Origin: Leeia aquatica
GTDB taxonomy: Bacteria; Pseudomonadota; Gammaproteobacteria; Burkholderiales; Leeiaceae
Length of the DNA stretch: 64,000 nt
Direction of reading: 5' to 3'
NCBI RefSeq assembly: GCF_012641365.1
Contig: NZ_JABAIM010000002.1
Coordinates: 372,001 to 436,000, forward strand
The notes beneath the pieces are model-generated. The model was not told the DNA's origin and ran no database searches. It was given only the letters and a program-made list of their open reading frames with translations. Positions 27,384 to 36,403 of the stretch are shown here, one piece after another; the stretch's first letter is position 1, and each line of letters opens with the position of its first letter. Made by a program: the position numbers and the translations under genes.

Positions 27384-28826
27384 ATGTCTGCACACATCTC
27401 CAACGTTCGCCCGGATCCGGACAAAGTCCTGGTCGACATTGCCGACTACGTGCTCAACCACGTCGTCACCTCGCAAGAAGCCATGAACACTGCCCGCCTG
27501 TGCCTGATGGACACGCTGGGCTGCGGTCTGGAAGCGCTGGAATACCCGGCCTGCACCAAGCTGCTGGGGCCGGTGGTACCGGGCACCGTGGTGCCGAACG
27601 GCGCCAAGGTGCCTGGTACCCAGTTCCAGCTCGACCCGATCCAGGCCGCCTTCAACATTGGCGCCATGATCCGCTGGCTGGACTTTAACGACACCTGGCT
27701 GGCCGCCGAATGGGGCCACCCGTCGGACAACCTGGGCGGCATCCTGGCGGTGGCCGACTGGCTGTCGCGCAGCCGTGTGGCGCAAGGCAAGCCCGCGCTG
27801 ACCATGAAGGACGTACTGGTGGCGATGGTCAAGGCCCACGAAATCCAGGGCTGCCTGGCGCTGGAAAACTCCTTCAACCGCGTCGGCCTCGACCACGTGG
27901 TGCTGGTGAAAGTGGCCTCCACCGCCGTGGTGACCCACCTGCTGGGTGGCAGCCGCGAAGAGATCATCAACGCCCTGTCCCACGCCTGGGTGGATGGTCA
28001 GGCGCTGCGCACCTATCGCCACGCACCGAACACCGGCAGCCGCAAGAGCTGGGCAGCGGGCGATGCCACCAGCCGCGCCGTGCGCCTGGCGCTGATCGCC
28101 ATGAAGGGCGAAATGGGCTACCCGAGCGTGCTCAGCGCCAAGGGCTGGGGCTTCTACGATGTGCTGTTCAAGGGCAATGAATTCAAATTCCAGCGCCCGT
28201 ATGGCAATTATGTGATGGAACACGTGCTGTTCAAGATCAGCTTCCCGGCAGAATTCCATGCCCAGACCGCCGTGGAATGCGCGGTGAAGCTGCACCCGGT
28301 GGTGAAGGATCGGCTGGAAGACATCGAGAAGATCGTGATCACCACCCACGAATCCGCCATCCGCATCATCGACAAGAAGGGCCCGCTGAACAACCCGGCC
28401 GACCGCGACCACTGCATCCAGTACATGACCGCCATCGGCCTGATCAAGGGCGACCTGACGGCTGCCGACTACGAAGATGAGGTGGCCAACGACCCGCTGA
28501 TCGACGACCTGCGCGACAAGATGGTGTGCGTGGAAGACCCGCAATACAGCGCCGACTACCACGACCCGGACAAGCGCAGCATTGCCAACTCCATCCAGGT
28601 GTTCTTCCGCGATGGCACCAAGACCGTGCCGGTGAGCGTGGAATACCCGATCGGCCACCGTCGCCGCCGTGGCGAAGGCGTGCCGGTGCTGGAAGCCAAG
28701 TTCCGCCGCAACCTGGCCCGCCGCTTCCCGCTCAAGCAATCGCGCGCCATTCTGGACCTGTGCCAGGATCAGGCCCGCCTGGAAGCCACCCCGGTCAACG
28801 AGTTTGTCGATCTGTTTGTGATCTGA
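27384..28826 (+). CDS. prpD: 2-methylcitrate dehydratase
   Basis: A 480-residue MmgE/PrpD-family enzyme that dehydrates 2-methylcitrate to 2-methylaconitate; E. coli PrpD is about the same length. Seen: [37 protein letters not shown] and the C-terminal [13 protein letters not shown] segment of this family. The start at 27384 has AAGGA 7 bases upstream. With prpB and prpC this gives the PrpD version of the methylcitrate cycle; no acnD, prpF or prpE is in the window. A strong hairpin follows. Confidence 0.96.
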   Translation: MSAHISNVRPDPDKVLVDIADYVLNHVVTSQEAMNTARLCLMDTLGCGLEALEYPACTKLLGPVVPGTVVPNGAKVPGTQFQLDPIQAAFNIGAMIRWLDFNDTWLAAEWGHPSDNLGGILAVADWLSRSRVAQGKPALTMKDVLVAMVKAHEIQGCLALENSFNRVGLDHVVLVKVASTAVVTHLLGGSREEIINALSHAWVDGQALRTYRHAPNTGSRKSWAAGDATSRAVRLALIAMKGEMGYPSVLSAKGWGFYDVLFKGNEFKFQRPYGNYVMEHVLFKISFPAEFHAQTAVECAVKLHPVVKDRLEDIEKIVITTHESAIRIIDKKGPLNNPADRDHCIQYMTAIGLIKGDLTAADYEDEVANDPLIDDLRDKMVCVEDPQYSADYHDPDKRSIANSIQVFFRDGTKTVPVSVEYPIGHRRRRGEGVPVLEAKFRRNLARRFPLKQSRAILDLCQDQARLEATPVNEFVDLFVI

Positions 28827-28851
28827 TCATCACATTCACGTAACCAGTAGC

Positions 28852-28883
28852 CACAGGGGCACCCGTCACCGGGTGCCCCTGTG
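28852..28883 (+). terminator. hairpin ending the prp operon
   Basis: CACAGGGGCACCCG (28852-28865) pairs exactly with CGGGTGCCCCTGTG (28870-28883) around a 4-base loop. Only CTTT follows, so the U tract is weak, but its strength and position 25 bases after prpD fit a terminator. Confidence 0.7.
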
Positions 28884-28952
28884 CTTTGGGGCCGCTGCCG
28901 GATACCCGCCAGCCCGGTATACTCAGGCTTTGCGCCACACACCACTCTGCCC

Positions 28953-29492
28953 ATGATTGTCCTGCACACTGAACGCCTGACCCTGCGCCCACTCGACCAG
29001 CGCGACGCTGCCTTCATGCTCGAACTGCTCAACGACCCGGAATGGCTGCGCCTGATTGGCGACCGCCAGGTACGCACCCTGGACGACGCTGCGCGCTATA
29101 TCGAAGACCACATGCTGGCCAGCTATCGCCAGCATGGCTTTGGCTTCTACGGCATTGAAATCAACGCCAGCGGGGTGCTGGCAGGCCTCTGCGGCCTGGT
29201 CAAGCGTGACTGGCTGGACCACATCGACCTCGGCTACGCCCTGCTGCCCGCCTGGCGCGGCAAGGGCATCGCCCGCGAAGCGGCGCAGACCATGTTCCAC
29301 TACGCCCGCGACACCCTGCGCCTGCCACGCCTACTCGCCACCACCCGCAGCTACAACCACGGCTCGCAAAAGGTACTGGAATACATCGGCATGCAGTACG
29401 AGCGGGACATCCCCCACCCCGACGGCAGCCGCATGCTGATGCTCTATAGCTGGCAGGCTGACCAGGCTCAGCCGCAGCTGGACCACGCTTAA
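28953..29492 (+). CDS. GNAT acetyltransferase (RimJ/RimL-like)
   Basis: A 179-residue N-acetyltransferase of the RimJ/RimL subgroup: ETERLTLRPL-type first strand (HTERLTLRPLDQRDA), motif A region LLPAWRGKGIAREAAQTM, and the SYNHGSQKVLEYIGMQYE terminal region. Such proteins acetylate ribosomal-protein N-termini or small molecules; the substrate here cannot be deduced. It is followed 15 bases later by the DUF2867 gene, suggesting co-transcription. Confidence 0.9.
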   Translation: MIVLHTERLTLRPLDQRDAAFMLELLNDPEWLRLIGDRQVRTLDDAARYIEDHMLASYRQHGFGFYGIEINASGVLAGLCGLVKRDWLDHIDLGYALLPAWRGKGIAREAAQTMFHYARDTLRLPRLLATTRSYNHGSQKVLEYIGMQYERDIPHPDGSRMLMLYSWQADQAQPQLDHA

Positions 29493-29507
29493 CGCTGCCC
29501 AACCCGC

Positions 29508-30032
29508 ATGGACCGACTCTACCCGGAGCGTTTCCCCACCGAGGCCACGCTGCCAGCACGCCTGCTGCAGCAGGCCCGCTATACCGATGCCTGGCGTCTC
29601 CCGCTGCAACAGCCCGCGCTCAGCCCGCCAGCGCTGTTCCTCGCCGTGTTCGGCCACCGGCCCGGCTGGCTGAAAGGCCTGTTCCAGCTTCGCAACCTGC
29701 TGGTCCGCCCCTTTGGCCTGGCCACCAGCAGCCGCCAGCAACTCGACGCCCAGCCCGACCCCGCCCACTGCAAGGTGGGCGATACCCTGCTCGGCTGGAC
29801 CCTCTACCACCTCAGCGAACACGAGCTGGTGATTGGCCGCGACAATCCGCACCTGGATTTTCGCGTCGTCATCCGCAAACAGACCAGCCCCACCGGCACC
29901 GACGCCCTGTTCGCCACCCTCTGCGCCCCCCACAACACCGCAGGCCGCGCCTACCTCCGCGCCATCCTCCCCTTCCACCGCCCCGGCTTCCGCTGGCTAC
30001 TGGCAAGGGCGGTGAGGGCTGGGCGGCTGTAG
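29508..30032 (+). CDS. DUF2867 family protein
   Basis: A 174-residue protein with FGHRPGWLKGLFQLRNLLVRPFGL near residue 45, VIGRDNPHLDFRVV near 108 and a terminal LRAILPFHRPGFRWLL. These are the conserved blocks of DUF2867, which has no known function. It begins 15 bases downstream of the GNAT gene. High GC and strong codon bias match the neighbours, so there is no sign of recent transfer. Confidence 0.82.
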   Translation: MDRLYPERFPTEATLPARLLQQARYTDAWRLPLQQPALSPPALFLAVFGHRPGWLKGLFQLRNLLVRPFGLATSSRQQLDAQPDPAHCKVGDTLLGWTLYHLSEHELVIGRDNPHLDFRVVIRKQTSPTGTDALFATLCAPHNTAGRAYLRAILPFHRPGFRWLLARAVRAGRL

Positions 30033-30074
30033 GGGCTGCTGACCAAGCCCTTCCACAGCCCAAAGCGACACACC

Positions 30075-30536
30075 ATGACACCATCCGCCCAGCCCTTCAT
30101 CTCCTTCTGCGCCCTGTTTGGCGATGCGGAGGGCGAGCGCATGGTCTGGCCCTACATATATGGCACGTGCGGCGTGCTGGACCTGCTGGAGGAGCAGGTG
30201 TCGAGGGGGGGTTACAGCGAGCAGATTGACCTCATTCTGATCTGCCTTTTTGTAGAAGGCAGCGAGGACTGGTTCAAAATGCCAGCAGCCCCCCGGCTAG
30301 GCCGCCTCCGCAAGGATAAAGGCATCCGCTACGATGTCCCGCTACGCATCGGCCACTTCTTCCCGCTCTCGCCTGCCGACAAGCGGGACGTCCTCATCCA
30401 GCACATGCTTGATGCCGTCAACGCCTGCGAAACACGGTTCCGGAATGGCCGGGTCCCTTTTCAGGCCGAACTGCTGCGTAAAGACCTGATGCGTGCAATC
30501 CATGATTATCGCCAAAGACCGTTACCCGCAACCTGA
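30075..30536 (+). CDS. conserved hypothetical, possibly immunity-type
   Basis: A 153-residue soluble protein without signal peptide. Its alternating strand/helix pattern (QIDLILICLFVEGSEDWFKMP, then KDKGIRYDVPLRIGHFFPLS, then a long helical tail) recalls small immunity-protein families, but I cannot assign one. No toxin gene is adjacent. It lies 42 bases after the DUF2867 gene. The following 271 bases up to 30808 contain no gene I can support. Confidence 0.55.
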   Translation: MTPSAQPFISFCALFGDAEGERMVWPYIYGTCGVLDLLEEQVSRGGYSEQIDLILICLFVEGSEDWFKMPAAPRLGRLRKDKGIRYDVPLRIGHFFPLSPADKRDVLIQHMLDAVNACETRFRNGRVPFQAELLRKDLMRAIHDYRQRPLPAT

Positions 30537-30807
30537 TCGAATGATGAACACCGGACCTGCCGGTAGCGCCGGCCGTGGCCTGCAACATACCAGCTCATGC
30601 CCCGTCACCTCATCAGGAGGCATGCCATGCAGAGCCCCCCTGAACCATTGGTCGGTACGAGTATAGCGGGCATTGTCATCTCCAGTACAAGCTGTCAGCA
30701 TGCCCATGCTGCGACCTGTTTTCAGGCAGGGGCTGTTTCATGACTGCGTGCTGGGGTACATCCCGCTCTGGTGCGTGACCATAATGTTTCAGACAGGAGG
30801 TACAACG

Positions 30808-31179
30808 ATGGGCAACAACCCGGTTGGCTGGTTTGAGATCTATGTACAGGACATGCCTCGCGCCAGGGCTTTTTATGAGGCTGTGTTTGCCGTCAAGCTG
30901 GACGCGCTGGAGGCGGGGGACATGGAGATGTGGTCTTTCCCGATGGACATGGCGCAGTATGGCTCGGGCGGAGCGCTGGTGAAGATGGAAGGCTGCCCCA
31001 GTGGCGGAGGGGGTACGCTGGTGTACTTCAGCAGTGAAGACTGTGCTGTGGAAGCGGCTCGTGCCGCACAGGCTGGGGGCAAGGTGTTCCGCGAGAAAAT
31101 GTCCATCGGTCAGTACGGTTTCATTGCGCTGGTTACCGATACCGAGGGCAATATGATCGGACTGCATTCGCAACAATAA
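30808..31179 (+). CDS. VOC-family (glyoxalase-like) protein
   Basis: A 123-residue single-module vicinal-oxygen-chelate protein: VGWFEIYVQDMPRARAFYEAVF at the N-terminus and ALVTDTEGNMIGLHS at the C-terminus are the paired beta-alpha-beta-beta-beta hallmarks. The perfect AGGAGG 7 bases before ATG 30808 fixes the start; frames extending further upstream are not supported. Substrate unknown; dimers of such domains usually bind a metal between modules. Confidence 0.88.
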   Translation: MGNNPVGWFEIYVQDMPRARAFYEAVFAVKLDALEAGDMEMWSFPMDMAQYGSGGALVKMEGCPSGGGGTLVYFSSEDCAVEAARAAQAGGKVFREKMSIGQYGFIALVTDTEGNMIGLHSQQ

Positions 31180-31190
31180 GCCCGGATACG

Positions 31191-31217
31191 GCCCCGCATG
31201 CCATGGTGGCGCGGGGC
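31191..31217 (+). terminator. terminator-like hairpin after the VOC gene
   Basis: GCCCCGC (31191-31197) pairs with GCGGGGC (31211-31217), followed by TATTT. It separates the plus-strand VOC gene from the convergent minus-strand gene ending at 31222. Confidence 0.6.
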
Positions 31218-31221
31218 TATT

Positions 31222-31839
31222 TCACGCTCTGCCTAGTGAACGCTGCATCCACAGCTGCAACATGTCCGGGCCCCAGTAGGCATAGGGCAGGATCATCACG
31301 CTGCGGGTATCCGGTGCGGTGAGAATGGGGAAAACGCCACCCCGTAGAAAGCCATCCGGCAAGTGCTGACGGTAGACCATGAACGAGGAGGTTGCCATGT
31401 CCTCGGTCGCACCCAGGCTCGCCGGCAGATGCAGGCCGAAGCTACGTTCCAGCTCTTGGGTCACGCTGTCGGCCAGTGCTTGCAGCTCCGGGTTGTCCGG
31501 CTGGGTGTGCTTCAAGTCAAAAATAGCCTGCCCTACCGCCCGCAGCCGCTGTGGCGCTGCGTCAAAGTTGGGCTCCGGGCTATATACCAGCTGCGCCGGG
31601 CAATCCAGGTCTCCCCATTGGAACAACTGGGAGTTTGCCTGCACCAGTGCGCCCCACACCACGCGCCCACGCTGGACCAACAGGCGCTGCTCTTCCCACA
31701 CCTTGAACAGCGGATCGCGACTCTCCATCCAGCGCGGTTGCGGGGCTGAAGCAAAACGCAGCTGCCGCACCCAGCCCGGCCAGCGTGTGAAACGGCGTCG
31801 ACTGTCTGCGATCATCTGTTCAAGTGAAGGTGTGCTCAT
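31222..31839 (-). CDS. conserved hypothetical protein
   Basis: A 205-residue soluble protein, no signal peptide or membrane segment, rich in Trp, Gln and Arg. The C-terminal part (TSSFMVYRQHLPDGFLRGGVFPILTAP) looks like a compact beta domain. I do not recognise the family. It begins 32 bases after the ATP-grasp gene on the same strand and is probably the last cistron of that three-gene set. Confidence 0.7.
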   Translation of the reverse strand: MSTPSLEQMIADSRRRFTRWPGWVRQLRFASAPQPRWMESRDPLFKVWEEQRLLVQRGRVVWGALVQANSQLFQWGDLDCPAQLVYSPEPNFDAAPQRLRAVGQAIFDLKHTQPDNPELQALADSVTQELERSFGLHLPASLGATEDMATSSFMVYRQHLPDGFLRGGVFPILTAPDTRSVMILPYAYWGPDMLQLWMQRSLGRA

Positions 31840-31871
31840 CGGTGGGTCAAATTAAAAGGTCATGATAAGGG

Positions 31872-33077
31872 TCACCAAACGGGGGCCCACTCCAGCTGGA
31901 TGATCTCGTCGACGACTTTCCGGCACATGGCCTCAGCCGCAGCAGCAGTCGCTGCGGTACAGATCACATGCCCCAGCCGATCATACGAGTCGATCATCTC
32001 TCCAACCTCGTCCCCTGCGGCGCAGTTCAGGACCAGCTCCACCACACCGGGCAGGCGTCGTGCCTCATCGACACCGTGGATGGCCACGATCCGGCCAGGA
32101 CGGCTGACCAGGAAGCGGATGGCAGCCGCTTGCTGGATATCGGGCTGAGTGATCTCGCCTTGCTGGAGGCAAAACCAACGCAAGGTCAGCTCAAAGACAT
32201 CCACCTCCGTCGCCAGCTGTAGCAACTGGGCAATGCGATCACCGCCGACACGGGTGTGGGTTTCAACAATACGTGCGCCCGTACTGCCCAGTATCACTTC
32301 GGTATGTGAAGGGCCCTCCTGCAAGCCCACCCGATCCAGACAGTCGAACACCGCTTGTCGCAGTTGCTCCTGCTCCGTCGAAGACAACATGGCCGGGCCG
32401 ACATGGCCGACCTCGATATAGGGGTTAGCCCAGCCCTCACCCAACTTGGCTTTCTGGTGGATGTTCAGCACGACATGGCGCCCGTGAAAGCTGAATGCTT
32501 CGACAGAGAACTCCGGCCCCTCGACAAAGCGCTCAACCATGTAGTCTTCACCCACACCATCAGCAGGAAACACCGTGCGAAGCAGCGCCTCGTCAAACTG
32601 ATCCAGCCGGATCACCCCATAGCTGCCCATGCCCCGCTCAGGCTTCAGGATCACCGGGTAACCCTGCGCCTGTACGAAAGCCTGAAAATCCGCCACGGTG
32701 CTGACATGCTGTGCCGGGACCGAGTAGGGGCTGTCCGCCATGGCAGCCCGCATCTTCACCTTGTCGCGGGTGCATGCCACCACATCCGCAGGCACCATCG
32801 GCTCCAGACCCAGTTCAAGATTCAGCTGTGCTGCAAGCTGCAGGGCATTTTCGCCAAACGACAGCACCTGATCAAACGGGTCTTCCTTGTGAATGGCTTT
32901 GAGTACAGGCAATAGGCCGGGGTCTGTCAGAAAGTCCAGTCCCAGCCAGCGGGCCACCGCACGCCCTTCGTCCGGCATGCCTCGCTCCGGCCTATCCACC
33001 ACCGTCAAACGAATGTCCAGTCGCGCTGCCGCAGCAAGCACTTCGGTCATCCCACCGATCAGCAATACATGTGGCAT
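31872..33077 (-). CDS. ATP-grasp ligase-like protein
   Basis: A 401-residue ATP-grasp enzyme resembling carnosine-synthase/BacD-type carboxylate-amine ligases. The N-terminal Rossmann-like domain is MPHVLLIGGMTEVL. The ATP-grasp core has YPVILKPERGMGSYGV, DYMVERFVEGPEFSVEAFSF and the metal-binding RIVETHTRVGGDRIAQLL. Such ligases join an amino acid to a second amine through an acyl phosphate. The start at 33077 has GAGGA 5 bases upstream; a 16-residue longer version is possible. The reaction product is unknown. Confidence 0.88.
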   Translation of the reverse strand: MPHVLLIGGMTEVLAAAARLDIRLTVVDRPERGMPDEGRAVARWLGLDFLTDPGLLPVLKAIHKEDPFDQVLSFGENALQLAAQLNLELGLEPMVPADVVACTRDKVKMRAAMADSPYSVPAQHVSTVADFQAFVQAQGYPVILKPERGMGSYGVIRLDQFDEALLRTVFPADGVGEDYMVERFVEGPEFSVEAFSFHGRHVVLNIHQKAKLGEGWANPYIEVGHVGPAMLSSTEQEQLRQAVFDCLDRVGLQEGPSHTEVILGSTGARIVETHTRVGGDRIAQLLQLATEVDVFELTLRWFCLQQGEITQPDIQQAAAIRFLVSRPGRIVAIHGVDEARRLPGVVELVLNCAAGDEVGEMIDSYDRLGHVICTAATAAAAEAMCRKVVDEIIQLEWAPVW

Positions 33078-33121
33078 GGAGGTCCTCTTTATCGGCACCG
33101 CAACTGGGTTGTGCGCTGTCG

Positions 33122-33640
33122 TCATGTTGCTGTCAGCTGCAGATCACAATGAATCTGCAGGGCCTCGGTAGCATTACGGTGCAGCAGGAACCCCTGCTGC
33201 TGCAAGGCCTGTTGCACCTGTTGCACCACGGGCTGGAACCGGCTTACCCGCCGCGCCTGCCAGCTCGATGAAGTAAACACACCCAGCGGCAGCAGGCGTA
33301 AGCGACGGCCCTGCCAACGGATGGAAACATCGACATGATGACCATCCACATCATGACCATTGGCACCGAAGATATCGGCCACTTCGGCACGCCGCGCGGG
33401 GTACACCGTACGGAACACACCCATCCCGGCATAACGAAAAATCCGCCGCGCCAGGCCCAGACGGGCGCTTGGGGCTTCATAACCGCGGGTCAGGATCAGG
33501 CCTATCGAGTCCGGCAGACAGGCAGCCGCCTGCTGCAAGCGCAACCAGGCCTCTGGCGCCAGCGCCACTTGGCGTGCGGGCCAACGCGGTTGTACTTCGA
33601 GCCGCCCCTGCACGCCCCGCGGCAAGGTCATCAACGGCAT
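33122..33640 (-). CDS. hypothetical protein, first of the ATP-grasp trio
   Basis: About 172 residues. The middle section (LILTRGYEAPSARLGLARRIFRY, then NGHDVDGHHVDVSIRW) faintly resembles the Arg and His/Asp metal motifs of M15 D,D-dipeptidases such as VanX, but spacing differs by one residue and the final E-x-x-H motif is not evident, so I do not assign a function. The start is uncertain: TTG 33655, ATG 33640 and ATG 33631 are all in frame without a good ribosome site. 44 bases separate it from the ATP-grasp gene. Confidence 0.55.
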   Translation of the reverse strand: MPLMTLPRGVQGRLEVQPRWPARQVALAPEAWLRLQQAAACLPDSIGLILTRGYEAPSARLGLARRIFRYAGMGVFRTVYPARRAEVADIFGANGHDVDGHHVDVSIRWQGRRLRLLPLGVFTSSSWQARRVSRFQPVVQQVQQALQQQGFLLHRNATEALQIHCDLQLTAT

Positions 33641-33780
33641 GGTCAAATCAGGCAATGTCCTTTTCTGTCATCTTGACAGCCTTTCTGCAAATCACGTTCA
33701 CTGATGCGGCTACCTGCAGCACCCAGCAGATGAGGCTTACCCTCTCAGCATGTGCTGACCTCGCATTGTAGGGGATATGC

Positions 33781-34389
33781 ATGACGTTACAAACCTGGAT
33801 ACTGTTTGCTTTTGCCACCCTGGGGCTGTCACTGACCCCAGGGCCAAATGGCATGCTGGCGTTGTCGCATGGCGCGCTCTATGGGGTGCGGCGTACGCTG
33901 CTGACCATTAGCGGTGGTGTGCTGGGCTTTATTGTGCTGCTGGGGCTAGCGATGTCCGGCATCAGCGCCCTTCTGAAAACATCCAGTATCGCGCTGAGCT
34001 GGCTCACCTGGCTGGGGGCGGCCTGGTTGCTATGGCTTGGGGTTCAGCTGTGGCGCAGCCCGCCATTGACGCTGGACAATGTACATGCTGACCCGCGCGC
34101 GCACGGTTCGTTGTTCCTGCAGGGCTTGCTGTCTGCGTTATCCAACCCCAAGGTGTTGCTGTTCTTTGGCGCGTTCCTGACCCCATTCATCGCCCCATCC
34201 GCACCACTGCTGCCGCAGTTTGTGGTGATGGCACTCACCTTCGCCGTCATCGAATTCGGCATCGAGCTGCTGCTGGCTGTACTGGCGCAACGCATTCGTC
34301 CCTGGTTGCACCGGCTGGGTCACCGCTTCAACCAGATTTGCGCCGTGCTGTTTGGACTGATCGCGGTTGTGCTGGTCCTGGCGCACTGA
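33781..34389 (+). CDS. LysE/RhtB-family exporter
   Basis: A 202-residue membrane protein with about six helices and the family motif SLTPGPNGMLALSHGALYGVRR at residues 18-40; LSNPKVLLFFGAFLTPFI is the second conserved block. The family exports amino acids, homoserine lactones or related compounds. It is divergent from the ATP-grasp set, which may produce the exported compound (an inference from position). A GGGGAT lies just before the ATG. Confidence 0.92.
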   Translation: MTLQTWILFAFATLGLSLTPGPNGMLALSHGALYGVRRTLLTISGGVLGFIVLLGLAMSGISALLKTSSIALSWLTWLGAAWLLWLGVQLWRSPPLTLDNVHADPRAHGSLFLQGLLSALSNPKVLLFFGAFLTPFIAPSAPLLPQFVVMALTFAVIEFGIELLLAVLAQRIRPWLHRLGHRFNQICAVLFGLIAVVLVLAH

Positions 34390-34393
34390 CCCA

Positions 34394-35035
34394 CTATAGC
34401 CAGCGCTCCCCTGCGGGGGTCAACACGCGGGCTCGCAGGCGTGGCATCGCCTCCGGCGTATCTGCTTGCAGACAGGCATCCTGCAGAGGCAGGGTGTCCA
34501 GCAAAGCCTGCACTGCTGACGCCTGCGGGTGTGACCAGTGCAAGCCCAACAGTCTGACACCCTGATCCGGCAAGCGCTCAGCCGGGTGTATGCCCTCAGG
34601 CCATTCAATCAGCATGGGGAGTACACCGCCCCAGGGCATGCGTCCATCCTCAGGGATGCTGATTTGCCATAGCAGGTCACCTCGGCTCATGGCACATACC
34701 GTACCTACCTCCCCTTGCAACCGGGCAGCGGCGGCTTCTATCTCTACACTTCGGGCCACCCAAGCACGCAGCGCAGGCGTCGCCATCGCAGGGTCATCCA
34801 GCGCAAACCAGCGCGGGCGCTCAGGCGCGGCCAGATGCGGCGCAGGTGCAATCACTTCCAGATAGCAGCGCGGGCCCAATCGCAGCAGACGGTTATGGGT
34901 GCCCATCAGCACATGCTCACCGCCAGGCTGTAAAGGGACACCCAGCTGCGCGCTGACCCAGGCAACGCCTGCCTCCAGTGAGGCAGCCGTCACCGTCAGA
35001 TGATCAATCCGGCACGGCGGGTGCTTACCAGTCAC
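34394..35035 (-). CDS. VOC/glyoxalase-3-type protein
   Basis: About 213 residues with RIDHLTVTAASLEAGVAWVSAQLGV-type N-terminus and RLLRLGPRCYLEVIAP, features of the glyoxalase-like domain group of the VOC superfamily. The ATG upstream at 35089 lies deep in the DUF5713 gene; GTG 35035, overlapping that gene's end by 11 bases and preceded by a GGTGG, is the more likely start. Convergent with the LysE gene (4-base gap). Substrate unknown. Confidence 0.75.
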   Translation of the reverse strand: MTGKHPPCRIDHLTVTAASLEAGVAWVSAQLGVPLQPGGEHVLMGTHNRLLRLGPRCYLEVIAPAPHLAAPERPRWFALDDPAMATPALRAWVARSVEIEAAAARLQGEVGTVCAMSRGDLLWQISIPEDGRMPWGGVLPMLIEWPEGIHPAERLPDQGVRLLGLHWSHPQASAVQALLDTLPLQDACLQADTPEAMPRLRARVLTPAGERWL

Positions 35036-35366
35036 GAGGGGCCACCAGATCTTCTGCATCCGCCTGAGGAAAGCCGTAGCAGCGCGCAATCAACATGAAT
35101 TCGCCTGCAATATCATCCCGTGCCACCGTCTCCAGATCACTCCCAGCATCCCAGAAAGCTTGCTGCAAGCGATTGAAGGCTTCGGTTGCGGCGTGCGTTA
35201 GCGCATACAGTTCCTCGAGATCCTGAGGCTGATTTTCCTCGATCGCCTCGCACAGTTGCTGCAGGATGCCCCGCCCCAGGTCCAGCACATGGGGCGGGTA
35301 GTACGGGTCGCGATACAGTTCGGCCAGAAAGGCATGGTGGCGCAACTCGGTATTGCTCAATGGCAT
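35025..35366 (-). CDS. DUF5713 family protein
   Basis: A 113-residue acidic helical protein. The pattern MPLSNTELRHHAFLAELYRDPYYPP at the start, ALTHAATEAFNRLQQAFWDAGSDLETVARDDIA in the middle and the terminal ATRDW-like APRDW match what I know of DUF5713, a family of unknown function. ATG 35366 gives the family N-terminus, with GAGGGTG upstream. It overlaps and is probably co-transcribed with the downstream VOC gene. Confidence 0.8.
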   Translation of the reverse strand: MPLSNTELRHHAFLAELYRDPYYPPHVLDLGRGILQQLCEAIEENQPQDLEELYALTHAATEAFNRLQQAFWDAGSDLETVARDDIAGEFMLIARCYGFPQADAEDLVAPRDW

Positions 35367-35497
35367 GCTCACCCTCGCAATGCATACGTCTGATTCCAAC
35401 TGTAGCGGCTTCTGCACCGGCTTGCCAGACTGGCTCACATGACAGCGGGCCGCTTGCAGCGTAAGCTGATGCCTCTCACTACGACAGGAGTACGGCC

Positions 35498-36061
35498 ATG
35501 TCCCAACTCAAGGTACTCGGGCTTTGCGGCAGCTTGCGCAAGCATTCCACCAATATGGGTTTGCTCAAGTATGCCCAGGCACATGCCCCCGCCCAGATTG
35601 ACCTGACCATTGCCGACCTGAGCGAGGTACCTTTTTACAACGCAGACCTGAGTACACCGCCCGCCGCAGCGGCAACCTTGCTACAGCAGTTTGAGGCCGC
35701 CGATGCACTGCTGCTGGCGTGTCCGGAATACAACTACTCGCTGGCACCGGCCTTGAAGAACGCACTGGACTGGGCCTCCCGCGCGCCGGAAAACCGGCTG
35801 CTCCACCATAAACCCGTGGCCATCATGGGTGCCGCGGGCGGCATGGGCAGTTCACGCGCGCAGTACCACCTGCGGCAAGTGTGCGTCTTCCTCAACCTGC
35901 ATCCGCTGAACAAGCCGGAAGTGTTCAGCAATGCGTTCAGCAACAGCTTTGATGCCACCGGTCAGCTGGTCGACGAAAAGGTGCAGCAGCTGATTCAGCA
36001 ACAACTGGCCGCCCTGTATGACTGGTCGGTACAACTGGGCTTCGGGCGGTCGCAGGCATGA
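35498..36061 (+). CDS. NADPH-dependent FMN reductase
   Basis: A 187-residue flavodoxin-fold oxidoreductase of the ChrR/YieF/SsuE-like group: GLCGSLRKHSTNMGLLKYA (phosphate loop), LLACPEYNYSLAPALKNALDWASR (flavin-binding block) and MGAAGGMGSSRAQYHLRQV. These proteins reduce quinones, chromate or flavins. AGGAG lies a few bases before the ATG. The next gene overlaps its stop by 4 bases. Confidence 0.92.
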   Translation: MSQLKVLGLCGSLRKHSTNMGLLKYAQAHAPAQIDLTIADLSEVPFYNADLSTPPAAAATLLQQFEAADALLLACPEYNYSLAPALKNALDWASRAPENRLLHHKPVAIMGAAGGMGSSRAQYHLRQVCVFLNLHPLNKPEVFSNAFSNSFDATGQLVDEKVQQLIQQQLAALYDWSVQLGFGRSQA

Positions 36062-36372
36062 GTTCAAGTTTGCTGGTGATCCTGACGCTGCTGCTCAGCA
36101 TCGGGCTCACATTGAGCTATGTGGGCAGCCTGATTGCGATGCTGAGTGCCTTTGGTCAACGCAAACCGCTGGCTGGCCTGCTGATGTTGCTGTTGCCGCC
36201 ACTGGCCCTGTTCTACAGCCTGCAGGATCGGGCAAAGCACCGCTATGCCCTGCGCTTGCTGACATTCGGGCTGCTCGCCCTGCTGCTCACGGCCTTGCTG
36301 GGTGCCTTGTTTGGCGACGCCCGCTTCTGGTCCTGGTTTTTTCAGGGCATGACCAGCAAGCCACCGGCCTGA
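36058..36372 (+). CDS. small integral membrane protein
   Basis: 104 residues with three hydrophobic segments (about 4-28, 40-57 and 67-84) and no recognised family. It starts in an ATGA overlap with the stop of the flavin reductase gene, so translation is coupled and the two products may work together, for example in quinone metabolism at the membrane; that role is inference. Confidence 0.7.
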   Translation: MSSSLLVILTLLLSIGLTLSYVGSLIAMLSAFGQRKPLAGLLMLLLPPLALFYSLQDRAKHRYALRLLTFGLLALLLTALLGALFGDARFWSWFFQGMTSKPPA

Positions 36373-36403
36373 AGCCATACCGGCAGCCCTATGGCGCCAG
36401 AAG

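Noticed and set aside
33122-33640. Assignment as VanX-type D-Ala-D-Ala dipeptidase
   Set aside because: His/Asp spacing is off by one residue and no clear E-x-x-H motif is present, so only a weak resemblance is reported.
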